In this document: positions 16,223-23,729 of the stretch, piece by piece
How the letters are laid out: every line of letters begins with the position of its first letter
Numbering within the stretch: position 1 is the first letter of the stretch
NCBI GenBank assembly: GCA_023435225.1
Contig: JAEYRX010000026.1
Span: 1 to 39,159 of the forward strand
Length of the DNA: 39,159 nt
Source: Bacillota bacterium
GTDB lineage: Bacteria > Bacillota > UBA4882 > UBA8346
Direction of reading: 5' to 3'
Notes under the pieces: generated by a model
Database searches by the model: none
What the model saw: the letters and a program-made list of their open reading frames with translations, nothing else
What the model was told of the DNA's origin: nothing
Made by a program: the position numbers and the translations under genes

Positions 16223-16936
16223 TTATTCTTCGATTATTTCCCCTTCGGTACTGATGGTAATTACATTCCAGGGTATCATTTTTCCGCTGGCTTGGAGCGC
16301 ATTCTTAACAGCATGGGCCAGTCCGCCGCAACAAGGTACTTCCATCCGTAAAATAGTGACGCTTTTGATCTGGTGATTTTTCAATATTTCCATCAATTTA
16401 CCGGTATAATCAATATCATCAAGCTTGGGACAACCGATTAAAGTTATCTTATTACGCATAAAATCCTGATGGATATTGGCATAGGCAAAAGCAGTACAAT
16501 CAGCGGCAATCAACAGATGGGCATTCTCCAGATACGGCGCATTTACCGGAAGCAACTTTATCTGGCATGGCCATTGCCGCAATTGCGATTCACTCCTAAC
16601 GGCTGTTTTTACCGGTTGAGAATTAATTTCTTTACTGATTATTCTGGCTTGAGTTCCAGGGCAACCGCAGGCTAAAGGCTCTTCAATTACTGCTTTGTTT
16701 TTTTCAATATTTCTTTTAACCGCTTCTTCATCATAAGCAGCAGCTTCTTTTTCAATTATGGTAATCGCTCCGGCGGGACATTCCGGTAGACAATCTCCGA
16801 GGCCGTCACAGTAAGACTCCGAGACCAACTTGGCTTTTCCATTAATAAGTTGCAACGCCCCTTCATGACAGGCACTTACACAAAGACCACATCCGTTACA
16901 CTTTTCTTCATCGATTTGAACTATTTTTCTTTTCAT
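16223..16936 (-). CDS. 4Fe-4S ferredoxin-type protein linked to Hcp
   Basis: A 237-residue protein. The start is placed at the ATG at 16936, preceded by AAAGGAGC; an upstream ATG at 16975 lacks a ribosome site. Residues about 7-35 hold a complete cluster motif (CNGCGLCVSACHEGAL). A second, modified one follows (YCDGLGDCLPECPAGAI). The C-terminal half has further cysteines (LACGCPGTQ, LIGCPKLDD, EVPCCGGL) and a domain common to Hcp-linked iron-sulfur proteins in Clostridia. It probably passes electrons to Hcp, which is encoded 18 bp downstream. The shifted cysteine spacing in the second motif is typical of this family and is not a defect. Confidence 0.92.
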   Translation of the reverse strand: MKRKIVQIDEEKCNGCGLCVSACHEGALQLINGKAKLVSESYCDGLGDCLPECPAGAITIIEKEAAAYDEEAVKRNIEKNKAVIEEPLACGCPGTQARIISKEINSQPVKTAVRSESQLRQWPCQIKLLPVNAPYLENAHLLIAADCTAFAYANIHQDFMRNKITLIGCPKLDDIDYTGKLMEILKNHQIKSVTILRMEVPCCGGLAHAVKNALQASGKMIPWNVITISTEGEIIEE

Positions 16937-17104
16937 TTCAAAGCTCCTTTCTTTGGTGTCTCTAGGTTTGCACAATATATTAAATTCAATATTTACTACG
17001 TTTAATAAGATATTTTATACAAACCCTGGTATTTATAAATTTAGTATAATATAATAAAAAAGAAAAATCGGTAGCCTCAGCTACAAAATTGGAGATAAAT
17101 TCAG

Positions 17105-17797
17105 ATGGATAACAATCTAATTATTACCTTAACTAAATCGCCATTATTTGCAGGGATTCAGCTACATGAATTGGAGAAGATGGTAAACTGTTTAAACCCA
17201 ATTATCGAGGAATCTCCAAAAAATACTTTTCTGGCAATAGCCGGAGATCAACTTGAAAGTATAGGAATTTTACTTAGCGGTGAAGCGATGATTATTAAGG
17301 AAAACGCAGCCGGTAACCGTTTGGTAATGGCAATCGTCAAAACGGGGGATATGTTCGGGGAAATGGCGGTATTTTCAGCCAACCCTTACTGGCCGGCTTC
17401 GGTACTAGCCAAGGAAGACAGCTTGGTCTTCTTTTTATCAAAAGACAAAATACTTAATCAATGTGAAAAAGTTTGCAATTGGCACCGGATGATGATTCAA
17501 AATCTATTAAAAATAGTTACGGAAAAAGCTTTAATGCTCAATAAAAAAGTGGAATACTTGATCATCAAAAGCCTACGCGGCAAAATCAGCGCTTTTTTAT
17601 TGGATCAGGCAAAGTCAGCTAAAAATAACTCTTTTATTTTACCGATGAATCGAAATGAAATGGCGGATTTTTTAAATGTATCAAGACCTTCGATGTCAAG
17701 AGAGATGGGGTTAATGCGAAGGGAAGGAATAATTGATTATCATCTGGCAGAAATTCAAATTATTAATCCGGAAAAATTAAAACAGGGAGTAGAGTAG
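17105..17797 (+). CDS. Crp/Fnr-family regulator, probably of the hcp unit
   Basis: A 230-residue regulator, starting at ATG 17105 behind GGAGA, divergent from the ferredoxin-hcp unit. Residues about 10-125 are a cNMP-like beta-roll (SGEAMIIKENAAGNRLVMAIVKTGDMFGEMAVFS). The Arg that binds the cyclic phosphate in Crp is not present (PYWPASVLA), so cAMP is an unlikely ligand. The C-terminus has a Crp-type winged helix (NRNEMADFLNVSRPSMSREMGLMRREGII). Position and family suggest an HcpR-like role in which NO is sensed and hcp is activated; I did not find a clear palindromic site in the 168-bp intergenic region. There are no N-terminal cysteines of the Fnr type. Confidence 0.88.
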   Translation: MDNNLIITLTKSPLFAGIQLHELEKMVNCLNPIIEESPKNTFLAIAGDQLESIGILLSGEAMIIKENAAGNRLVMAIVKTGDMFGEMAVFSANPYWPASVLAKEDSLVFFLSKDKILNQCEKVCNWHRMMIQNLLKIVTEKALMLNKKVEYLIIKSLRGKISAFLLDQAKSAKNNSFILPMNRNEMADFLNVSRPSMSREMGLMRREGIIDYHLAEIQIINPEKLKQGVE

Positions 17798-17804
17798 GAT
17801 TATT

Positions 17805-18626
17805 TCAATCATAATCTAATTGCAACCCGGAATAAACCTCAGCTACATCGGCAACTTTGGCCAAAGCTATCTTTGATTCCAAATCCGTACAATGACAGGG
17901 ATGTAATTGAATAGGCTTAATATCACCGATATAATTAACCGTATCTTGTAATTGCTCGAAACCCGGATTTAACAAATGAAAACCCCCTACAATATCGATA
18001 ACCCGTTCCTCCTGGCAGACATTCCGGGCCTGTTCAATAATATTACAAATACCGGAATGAGAACACCCGGTGATAATTAACAATCCTTTTGAAGATTTAT
18101 AAACCAGTGCCGTATCGTCCGATAAATAATCATCGATAAATAACCCGGAAACTTTGGTTTTTCCGTGGGAATTAGGCTTTTCAATTTTTTTCTCAATTTC
18201 ACCTAAAAAAAGCAGGTTTGAACTTAGCCAAATAGAGTCTTTAGTTAAATTGCTTTTGAAATTACGGGTTATGGTCGACTCGGAGATCAGAGACCCAAAT
18301 TCGCTCCCGTTATTTCGGAATTTAGGGGAGAGAGTCAAAGGATGGGCCACAAAGGAAGGCCGCTTAACCATTGGTACTTCAGCCGTTAAGTACTTTTTTA
18401 ATAATGGTTCCAAACCCCATGAGTGATCCCAATGACCGTGAGATAGGACTATATAATCCAGTTCTAGTAAATTAATTTGAAGCAGAGCGGCATTACGGAT
18501 AAACAAATCCGAAGCACCGGTATCAAAAAGAATTTTTTTATTATTAACTTCGATTAATAAACTAAGGCCCCATTCACCATCAAAATGACGGGCGGCATTG
18601 TTCTCGGCTAAAACGGTGATTCTCAT
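17805..18626 (-). CDS. MBL-fold metallo-hydrolase (COG1237-like)
   Basis: A 273-residue cytoplasmic metallo-beta-lactamase-fold protein, starting at the ATG at 18626 behind AGAGGGA. The metal-binding motif is LSHGHWDHSWG (H-x-H-x-D-H). Further ligands lie in ITGCSHSGICNII and GGFHLL, and the C-terminus has PIQLHPCHCTD. This set of motifs is that of the group annotated as dihydropterin ribofuranosyl-aminobenzene-phosphate synthase homologues (COG1237). In bacteria the substrate is mostly unknown, and that annotation should not be taken as a function. The gene is convergent with the Crp/Fnr gene, with 7 bp between the stops. Confidence 0.9.
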   Translation of the reverse strand: MRITVLAENNAARHFDGEWGLSLLIEVNNKKILFDTGASDLFIRNAALLQINLLELDYIVLSHGHWDHSWGLEPLLKKYLTAEVPMVKRPSFVAHPLTLSPKFRNNGSEFGSLISESTITRNFKSNLTKDSIWLSSNLLFLGEIEKKIEKPNSHGKTKVSGLFIDDYLSDDTALVYKSSKGLLIITGCSHSGICNIIEQARNVCQEERVIDIVGGFHLLNPGFEQLQDTVNYIGDIKPIQLHPCHCTDLESKIALAKVADVAEVYSGLQLDYD

Positions 18627-18830
18627 TAAAATCCCTCTTTTGATAATAATTATCCCATTTTGATTAATTTGAGTAATATAAACTGCCTTAACATAAATAT
18701 TACTATAATGTTATCTATTGTCAAGTTGTTTATTATAAGTCTTTTGCGTTGTAACTTTAATTCATAATTTTTGTAGGAAATGTGGATTAACTGCTATCTA
18801 TGAGATACACGTTTTAAGGATTAAAGAAAG

Positions 18831-18863
18831 AAAAGACAGTTTCCGTTATGAAAACTGTCTTTT
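18831..18863 (-). terminator. Rho-independent terminator of the protease gene
   Basis: AAAAGACAGTTT (18831-18842) and AAACTGTCTTTT (18852-18863) form a perfect 12-bp stem with a 9-nt loop. On the minus strand a T-rich run (TTTTCTTTCTTT) follows. It lies 10 bp after the protease stop codon. Confidence 0.88.
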
Positions 18864-18873
18864 CAATAGTATA

Positions 18874-20694
18874 TTATTGGTTTCCGTAAACCTCAAATTC
18901 CCATAATGAATAACCATAAGGAGTACCACGTTGTAATCCATATATCAACACATATCGTCCTTGACCGGATAAGTTTATAGTATTTATACCGCCAGTACCG
19001 TTATAGGTGGTAAAGAGATTGGACCAATTTCGACCATCGTTTGATACATAAATTTGATATGATTTAGCATAAGCTTTTTCCCAATTCAGGATTATTTTAT
19101 TAATTTGACTAATTTTACCTAAATCAACGTATATATATTGCGGATCGATACCAGGCTGACTGGCCCAACGGGTTGAATTATTGCCATCGACTGCTTTATC
19201 AGCCGTTCTGGTATAACCTTCAATTGAGGAGGCAACAGCCGGTTTATGCAGAGCCAGATTCTTACTGGGTGACGGTACCGGAGTAGGTACCGGTGTTGGA
19301 ACCGGTTGCGGATCCGGTGTTGGTTGCGGGGCCGGATCATCATTTTGCCCATTTAAAGCTGTTACTACAGCTTTGTTGGCATCTACCAACCCGTAACCAT
19401 AATAATTATCAAAACCGGTAGTTCCCAAATCCGTGGCTGATTTGTCGATAATATTGGTAACCTCTGTAGAAGAAAGACTTGGATTAGCCGCTTTGACTAA
19501 TGCCGCAACTCCGGCTACAAACGGAGTAGCCATTGAAGTACCGCTCATTGAGGTATAACTTGATGCTCCGCCTTTGTAAGAACTGATAATATTTACTCCC
19601 GGAGCTGTCACATCCATTTCAGGACCATAGTTGGAAAAGCTAGCCCGTTGATTGTTATTATCAACCGCACCAACTGTTATTACACCATTGCAATTACCGG
19701 GGAAAGAAACAGCACCGTTATTGTTGCCGGAAGCAGCTACTACCGCAACACCGCGGCTAATAGCATAATTAACAGCTTCTTGCATAGATTGACTGGCGCC
19801 AGGTCCGCCTAAACTCATACTGATAACATTGGCGCCGTGATCTGCAGCATACTTGATGCCGTTAATTATATTTGAATAACTTCCAGAACCATTGTCATCC
19901 ATAACTTTTACCGGCATAATTTTGACGCCGCCGGCGATTCCGGCAATACCTTTGCCATTATTACTAATTGCCGCTGCGATACCGGCTACATGAGAACCGT
20001 GTCCATTACCGTCAAGCGGGTTGGTATTATTGTTAATAAAGTTATAACCCGGAACTATACTACCTTGCAAATCTTCATGACTGGTATTAATTCCCGTATC
20101 AAGGATCGCAATTGTTATCGCAGCCCGTTTGGTAAGGTCAACCTTATCCCAGGCCAAATCAGCATGAATATCCTGCGGACCCCATTGTCTGGAGTAATAA
20201 GGGTCATTCGGCGTTTGGGCGATATGCGCGATATAGTTAGGTTCTGCATATTCAATCAGCGAATTTCTATTTAACTCGTGCAATACTGCAAAATAATCCT
20301 TAGACTGATTCATTCTCAATAAGGCAAGACCAGGGTAACCATTAATTTGACGAGTCTTAAGACCATATTTACGAATTGTATTGAAAATTGTATTATTAAT
20401 ATTTTGTATTGTAATTGTATCCTTTTGATTCTTGTATTTAATGATAATTTCGTTGGGGTTAATCTCACCACGACTGATTATAGCAGAAGAAGTAGGTGCT
20501 AAAAAACCGTAATAATAGGAGTTGTCATTTTGATAGATAACGGTATTGGTTTTCTCATCTTTAACGACAATTTGCTTATTATTAGACCAATGGTTATCTG
20601 CTCTGGCAAAAGATATACTGGGGAGTGCAATCAATAAAACAAAAACAAAGGCTAAAAATAGATTCATAGATAATATTTTTTTGGAATACCTCAT
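18874..20694 (-). CDS. Secreted subtilisin-like (S8) protease with F5/8 type C domain
   Basis: A 606-residue pre-pro-protease, starting at the ATG at 20694 behind AGGAGG. It opens with a signal peptide (about 1-30) and a propeptide of inhibitor-I9 type (to about 160). The catalytic domain follows (about 165-440), with Asp199 in IAILDTGIN, His232 in GNGHGSHVAG, oxyanion Asn324 in ASGNNNG and Ser387 in SGTSMATPFVAG. A Pro-Thr-rich linker of PTPDPQPVP repeats (about 445-470) joins a C-terminal F5/8 type C (discoidin, CBM32-like) domain with WASQPG and YIYVDLGK (about 475-606). The C-terminal domain probably binds glycans or cell-surface polymers. All catalytic residues are intact. The gene is monocistronic. 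Confidence 0.96.
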   Translation of the reverse strand: MRYSKKILSMNLFLAFVFVLLIALPSISFARADNHWSNNKQIVVKDEKTNTVIYQNDNSYYYGFLAPTSSAIISRGEINPNEIIIKYKNQKDTITIQNINNTIFNTIRKYGLKTRQINGYPGLALLRMNQSKDYFAVLHELNRNSLIEYAEPNYIAHIAQTPNDPYYSRQWGPQDIHADLAWDKVDLTKRAAITIAILDTGINTSHEDLQGSIVPGYNFINNNTNPLDGNGHGSHVAGIAAAISNNGKGIAGIAGGVKIMPVKVMDDNGSGSYSNIINGIKYAADHGANVISMSLGGPGASQSMQEAVNYAISRGVAVVAASGNNNGAVSFPGNCNGVITVGAVDNNNQRASFSNYGPEMDVTAPGVNIISSYKGGASSYTSMSGTSMATPFVAGVAALVKAANPSLSSTEVTNIIDKSATDLGTTGFDNYYGYGLVDANKAVVTALNGQNDDPAPQPTPDPQPVPTPVPTPVPSPSKNLALHKPAVASSIEGYTRTADKAVDGNNSTRWASQPGIDPQYIYVDLGKISQINKIILNWEKAYAKSYQIYVSNDGRNWSNLFTTYNGTGGINTINLSGQGRYVLIYGLQRGTPYGYSLWEFEVYGNQ

Positions 20695-20821
20695 TTGTAA
20701 CCTCCTGATAATTTAAATGTGTTTAATGTAACTAGCTCTGAATAATCTTTTAGGACATTATAACGCTTTATAAAGATTTTTGATGATGTACTTTCTAGCA
20801 AAGAAATAAATAAATACCTAT

Positions 20822-20907
20822 ATAGGATGAAGTAAATTCATCAACCAAGATTTGCATTCTTAATGACGATTGCAAATGATATTAAATTAGAATTTAATTC
20901 ATCCTAT
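20822..20907. repeat. 86-bp inverted-repeat element A (MITE-like hairpin)
   Basis: The 18-base end at 20822-20839 (ATAGGATGAAGTAAATTC) is the complement of 20890-20907 with one mismatch. Inside, TTTGCA and TGCAAA form a second stem, so the whole element can fold into one long hairpin. It has no coding capacity. It lies in the 490-bp gap between the protease gene and the cNMP-DUF2225 gene. Confidence 0.65.
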
Positions 20908-20917
20908 TACTGCTGTA

Positions 20918-21042
20918 ATAAGTTGAATTAAATTCATTAATTTTCAAATCATGGGCTGGTCGTAAGCTTTGCTTACTGCTCGCCTATGCATCCTAGCCGG
21001 CTTTTGGGACTTGATGAATAAAATAAATTTAATTCAACTTAT
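20918..21042. repeat. 125-bp inverted-repeat element B, related to A
   Basis: ATAAGTTGAATTAAATT at 20918-20934 is perfectly complementary to 21026-21042 (17 bp). Imperfect complementarity continues inward (TTCATTAATTTTCAAATCATGGGCTGG against TTTTATTCATCAAGTCCCAAAAGCCGG). The core has small stems (TAAGCTTTGCTTA). The arm shares GAATTAAATTCAT with element A, which ends 10 bp away, so the two look like related insertions or a decayed larger element. Confidence 0.65.
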
Positions 21043-21081
21043 ATAAAATAGCAGTTAACCATAGTTTCTATTTAAATACAG

Positions 21082-21090
21082 TGTTATAAT
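21082..21090 (+). promoter_or_regulatory. Extended -10 promoter element
   Basis: TGTTATAAT fits a TGn-TATAAT extended -10 box and lies 95 bp before the start of the cNMP-DUF2225 gene. No good -35 box is seen at the right distance. Confidence 0.45.
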
Positions 21091-21185
21091 TAAAAGGAAG
21101 TTGTTTTTTTAGAAAAGTTGCAAAGACGTTACACTCTTTTCGGTCATGCTCTCGTGTATTAAACAACATCACAAGGAGGCGCCAT

Positions 21186-22448
21186 ATGAACGAATTGCAA
21201 AAGTTAAAGGATATTGGTTCCATGAAGATTTTTCAAGAGCAGGATTATATTTTCAAAGAGGGTGAGACGGGGGAGGAGATTTATATCATCCTTTCCGGAA
21301 GGGTAGGTTTATATATTAATTCAGCCGATAGTACCCAAATAAAAGTTTCGCAATTGGAGAGCGGAGATTTTCTAGGGGAGATTTCATTACTTGATGATCC
21401 AACTCGCAATGCTTCAGCCATCGCCGAAAGAGAAACTACTGTAATCGCAGTTACTAAAGATAATTTTCAATCTGTTATCTGTGAACCATCATCGATTGTC
21501 TATAAAATAATCATTAACCTTAGCAATCAGGTAAATCATTTGTATAAGATGCTTCGGAAAAGTAGTGCAGATGTTGAACTTATCGATAACTTTAATAATG
21601 GAAAAACCGAATCAGCTCCGGATAACTTTTCAGCTGAATCTTTTACTAATTCAACTGATTTCACTACTGAAGCAAAAAACCCCAATACTGATATTCCCAA
21701 GATTATGGTCGGAAATGTAACTTTATTCCCACCAGGTCATAAAAAATATAATATAACCGCTCCGGGCGGCTATAACGATTTTACAGTTGAAAATTTAGTC
21801 CACTGTCCCGTATGTGGAGATGGTTTTTCCGGAAAAAAACAATTGATTTCCAAATTACAAAATGTAAAGACTGACCCGGATTTCCGGAAACATTACAAGG
21901 ATTTTGAGCCTTTATGGTATTCTTTATGGGTTTGTCCCAACTGTCTGTATGCTAATTTTTATCAGGAATATAATGCTATCCCGGTTTACAAAAAACAAGC
22001 CTTGCTGGCTAAAACTACTGAACTAAAAAAGAATTATTCATTTGAATTTAGTTTTAAAGAACCACGAACTATTGATCAGGTTTTTACCGCTTACTACTTA
22101 GCTTTATTTTCAGCCTCTTTTTACAATGGTAATTCTTTAAAATTCGGAAAAATATGGCTGCAGTTATCCTGGTTATACCATGACATTAAAGATGAGGAAA
22201 TGTTTAAAACTGCTGCTTATGCTGCATTTGATCATTATTATAAGGCGGTATATGTATCGCAGTCAGATCTTTCGGTAGAGCAATTGCAACAATGCAATAT
22301 ACTTCTTGGTGAATTATACTTAATAAAGGGGGAACCTAAGGCTGCAGCCAAACATTTTTACTCCGCCATTAAAAAGGATGTAGGCCGTGACATTTTTAAC
22401 CAACAAGCTGAGGATCGGATCCATGATTTGCGTTTGAGCGGATTGTAA
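21186..22448 (+). CDS. cNMP-binding domain fused to DUF2225 zinc-ribbon domain
   Basis: A 420-residue cytoplasmic protein, starting at ATG 21186 behind AAGGAGGCG. Residues about 10-120 are a cyclic-nucleotide-binding roll with the conserved GEIS and TRNASA region (LESGDFLGEISLLDDPTRNASA). A low-complexity linker (to about 170) leads to a DUF2225 domain. That domain contains two CxxC pairs, Cys207/Cys210 (CPVCGDGFSGKKQL) and Cys250/Cys253 (CPNCLYANFYQEY), which probably bind zinc. A helical, TPR-like C-terminus (GELYLIKGEPKAAAKHFYSAIKK) closes it. Stand-alone DUF2225 proteins are common in Bacillota and have no known activity. The fusion suggests that this activity is gated by a nucleotide ligand. 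A decayed gene follows directly. Confidence 0.88.
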   Translation: MNELQKLKDIGSMKIFQEQDYIFKEGETGEEIYIILSGRVGLYINSADSTQIKVSQLESGDFLGEISLLDDPTRNASAIAERETTVIAVTKDNFQSVICEPSSIVYKIIINLSNQVNHLYKMLRKSSADVELIDNFNNGKTESAPDNFSAESFTNSTDFTTEAKNPNTDIPKIMVGNVTLFPPGHKKYNITAPGGYNDFTVENLVHCPVCGDGFSGKKQLISKLQNVKTDPDFRKHYKDFEPLWYSLWVCPNCLYANFYQEYNAIPVYKKQALLAKTTELKKNYSFEFSFKEPRTIDQVFTAYYLALFSASFYNGNSLKFGKIWLQLSWLYHDIKDEEMFKTAAYAAFDHYYKAVYVSQSDLSVEQLQQCNILLGELYLIKGEPKAAAKHFYSAIKKDVGRDIFNQQAEDRIHDLRLSGL

Positions 22449-22462
22449 TCTTTACTGATTGA

Positions 22463-23002
22463 ATGAATATAAATAGGAATTTGTTTAACAATATTGCATT
22501 TATAATCATTCTTTTCATACTGGTACCTTTAAATACCGGATTTTTGTAAATTCGCCATCTCCGGGGCTAACTACTGAACCGGATATTAATCAAAACCTTG
22601 ATATAATAGCCGAACTCCCGGTTTCGATCATTTTAAATGAACCTGAGTATACTAAAAAGTAATTAGTTCTTTAAAGGAGCTCGCTAGCATCGGAGCTTCA
22701 CTTGAAACCTTGGCTAAAACCCAGTTACTCATAAAAACGCTTGAGGGCAGTCCCCAAAAAAATTCGCCAGGAAACTGGTTTCACTTTTAAATTATCTTAT
22801 TGCTTTTCACTATCAAAATGAAGATAATCCTTCACTAACTGCAAAAATAACCCCAACTGATTATCCGGAAATTGCTCCGGATATTATTTATCAGGCAGCT
22901 GCTGCTTGTTATGAGCGGGGACGGATGAACACTACGGAAATAATACAAAATATGCCTTATATTACGGTAATCAAGGGAATTCAAGTCATTCCCATGTTAT
23001 AG
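22463..23002 (+). pseudogene. Decayed gene for a secreted protein, several frameshifts
   Basis: ATG 22463 opens a signal-peptide-like stretch (hydrophobic IAFIIILFILVPLNTGF) that stops at TAA 22547. The neighbouring frame continues as SPSPGLTTEPDINQNLD and AELPVSIILNEPEYTKK. A third piece (ASIGASLETLAKTQLLIKTL) and a fourth (LNYLIAFHYQNEDNP, then YPEIAPDIIYQAAAACYERGRM) follow in shifted frames and end at TAG 23000-23002. Together they suggest one secreted or periplasmic protein of about 175 residues broken by at least two frameshifts. I do not recognise the family. It shares direction with, and follows by 14 bp, the cNMP-DUF2225 gene, so they were probably one operon. Confidence 0.68.
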
Positions 23003-23037
23003 GACTGCCAAAATAATTTTAGCAGTCCTATTTTTTA
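23001..23037 (+). terminator. Rho-independent terminator
   Basis: AGGACTGC and GCAGTCCT form a strong stem with an AT-rich loop, followed by ATTTTTTA. It overlaps the end of the decayed gene and should end transcription of the cNMP-DUF2225 unit. Confidence 0.9.
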
Positions 23038-23041
23038 CTTA

Positions 23042-23141
23042 GGGAAGCGCTGATTAATTGAATAAGTGACGATTTTGTGCGTCGCAAAATGCCTAATGCC
23101 GCATATTTGCTCGCACAAAATCTAATTAATCAGCGCTTCCT
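23042..23141. repeat. 100-bp palindromic element (MITE-like)
   Basis: GGAAGCGCTGATTAATT (23043-23059) is the perfect complement of 23124-23140. A second pair, GATTTTGTGCG (23071-23081) and CGCACAAAATC (23112-23122), lies inside. The element is flanked by TTA on both sides (a possible short target duplication) and encodes nothing. The GC-rich tips and length fit a miniature inverted-repeat transposable element or an extragenic palindrome. The terminator at 23001 lies just before it. Confidence 0.75.
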
Positions 23142-23161
23142 TAGATTAAAATCCAAATTTG

Positions 23162-23218
23162 TTATTTTTTCTTCGGCGGTTTTTTGGTTTCTTTTTTCGG
23201 GCTTTGTTCTTTGGCCAT
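23162..23218 (-). CDS. Tiny Lys-rich protein, 18 residues
   Basis: On the minus strand an ATG at 23218 is preceded by a near-perfect ribosome site (GGAGGG, about 7 bases before the ATG). It opens a frame MAKEQSPKKETKKPPKKK that ends at TAA 23162-23164. Nine of 18 residues are Lys; Pro and Glu fill most of the rest. The composition is that of very short basic, disordered peptides that I have seen annotated in Bacillota genomes, but I cannot name a family or function. The strong ribosome site is the main evidence. It could bind nucleic acid or the ribosome; that is a guess. Confidence 0.5.
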   Translation of the reverse strand: MAKEQSPKKETKKPPKKK

Positions 23219-23258
23219 TATAGTTTCCCTCCTTTCATGAAAAATTACATTATTTATT

Positions 23259-23406
23259 CAACTTTCGCACTACAAAAATGTCTTGTAGTGAAGTCATGTC
23301 AATTAAAATTAACTTTTGAAAACATCGAAAGCTTTAACGATTTTTTCAAAAGTCGAAACCTTAAATTTTTGATTTTACTGCATTAAAATTAAAGTGCGAA
23401 AGGTTG
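23259..23406. repeat. Imperfect inverted repeat upstream of the tiny ORF
   Basis: CAACTTTCGCACT (23259-23271) pairs with AGTGCGAAAGGTTG (23393-23406) with a one-base bulge. Just inside the left arm, CACTACAA and TTGTAGTG form a second 8-bp hairpin. The span is AT-rich and non-coding and covers the likely promoter region of the tiny minus-strand gene. The bases between 23407 and 23613 show nothing else recognisable. Confidence 0.5.
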
Positions 23407-23613
23407 TATTATTTATTAAAATAATATGCTGTTTTCTTAAAAATTCCTGTCAAATTTATATGCAATAAAAAATATTTTTTTACAAATTCTCAAAAAAGAC
23501 TGGAAGAAATTATTAAGGCTTTGGATTGTGTATGATGCTTGCCCAACTAAAGCGATATCAATGAAGCTAAGAAGAAACACACCTATTAATAACCGCTAGA
23601 ATTGAGAATTTGG

Positions 23614-23642
23614 TTGAATTTGACTATAAATAATGATATGAT
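23614..23642 (+). promoter_or_regulatory. Sigma-A-type promoter of the methyltransferase gene
   Basis: TTGAAT (23614-23619), a 17-base spacer and TATGAT (23637-23642). It lies 87 bp before the methyltransferase start, leaving room for a structured leader. Confidence 0.65.
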
Positions 23643-23658
23643 CCTCTAGGTTAATATT

Positions 23659-23705
23659 GGAAGTTAAATTTAGAAAATGTATATAACTTCCATTTTACTT
23701 TTTTA
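23659..23705 (+). terminator. Hairpin with T-rich tail in the methyltransferase leader (possible attenuator)
   Basis: GGAAGTTA (23659-23666) pairs with TAACTTCC (23684-23691); the tail reads ATTTTACTTTTTTAG. It lies between the promoter and the start codon, so it could end transcripts early unless opened. The stem is AT-rich and modest in strength. Confidence 0.5.
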
Positions 23706-23729
23706 GAATAAATCAGGGAGATTACATAT

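Noticed and set aside
20822..21042. CRISPR array
   Set aside because: The repeats are inverted, not direct, and there are no regular spacers; no cas gene is in the window.
23159..23386. Phe-rich 75-codon plus-strand open frame
   Set aside because: Its Phe-rich start is the antisense of the Lys-rich tiny gene on the minus strand; there is no ribosome site.
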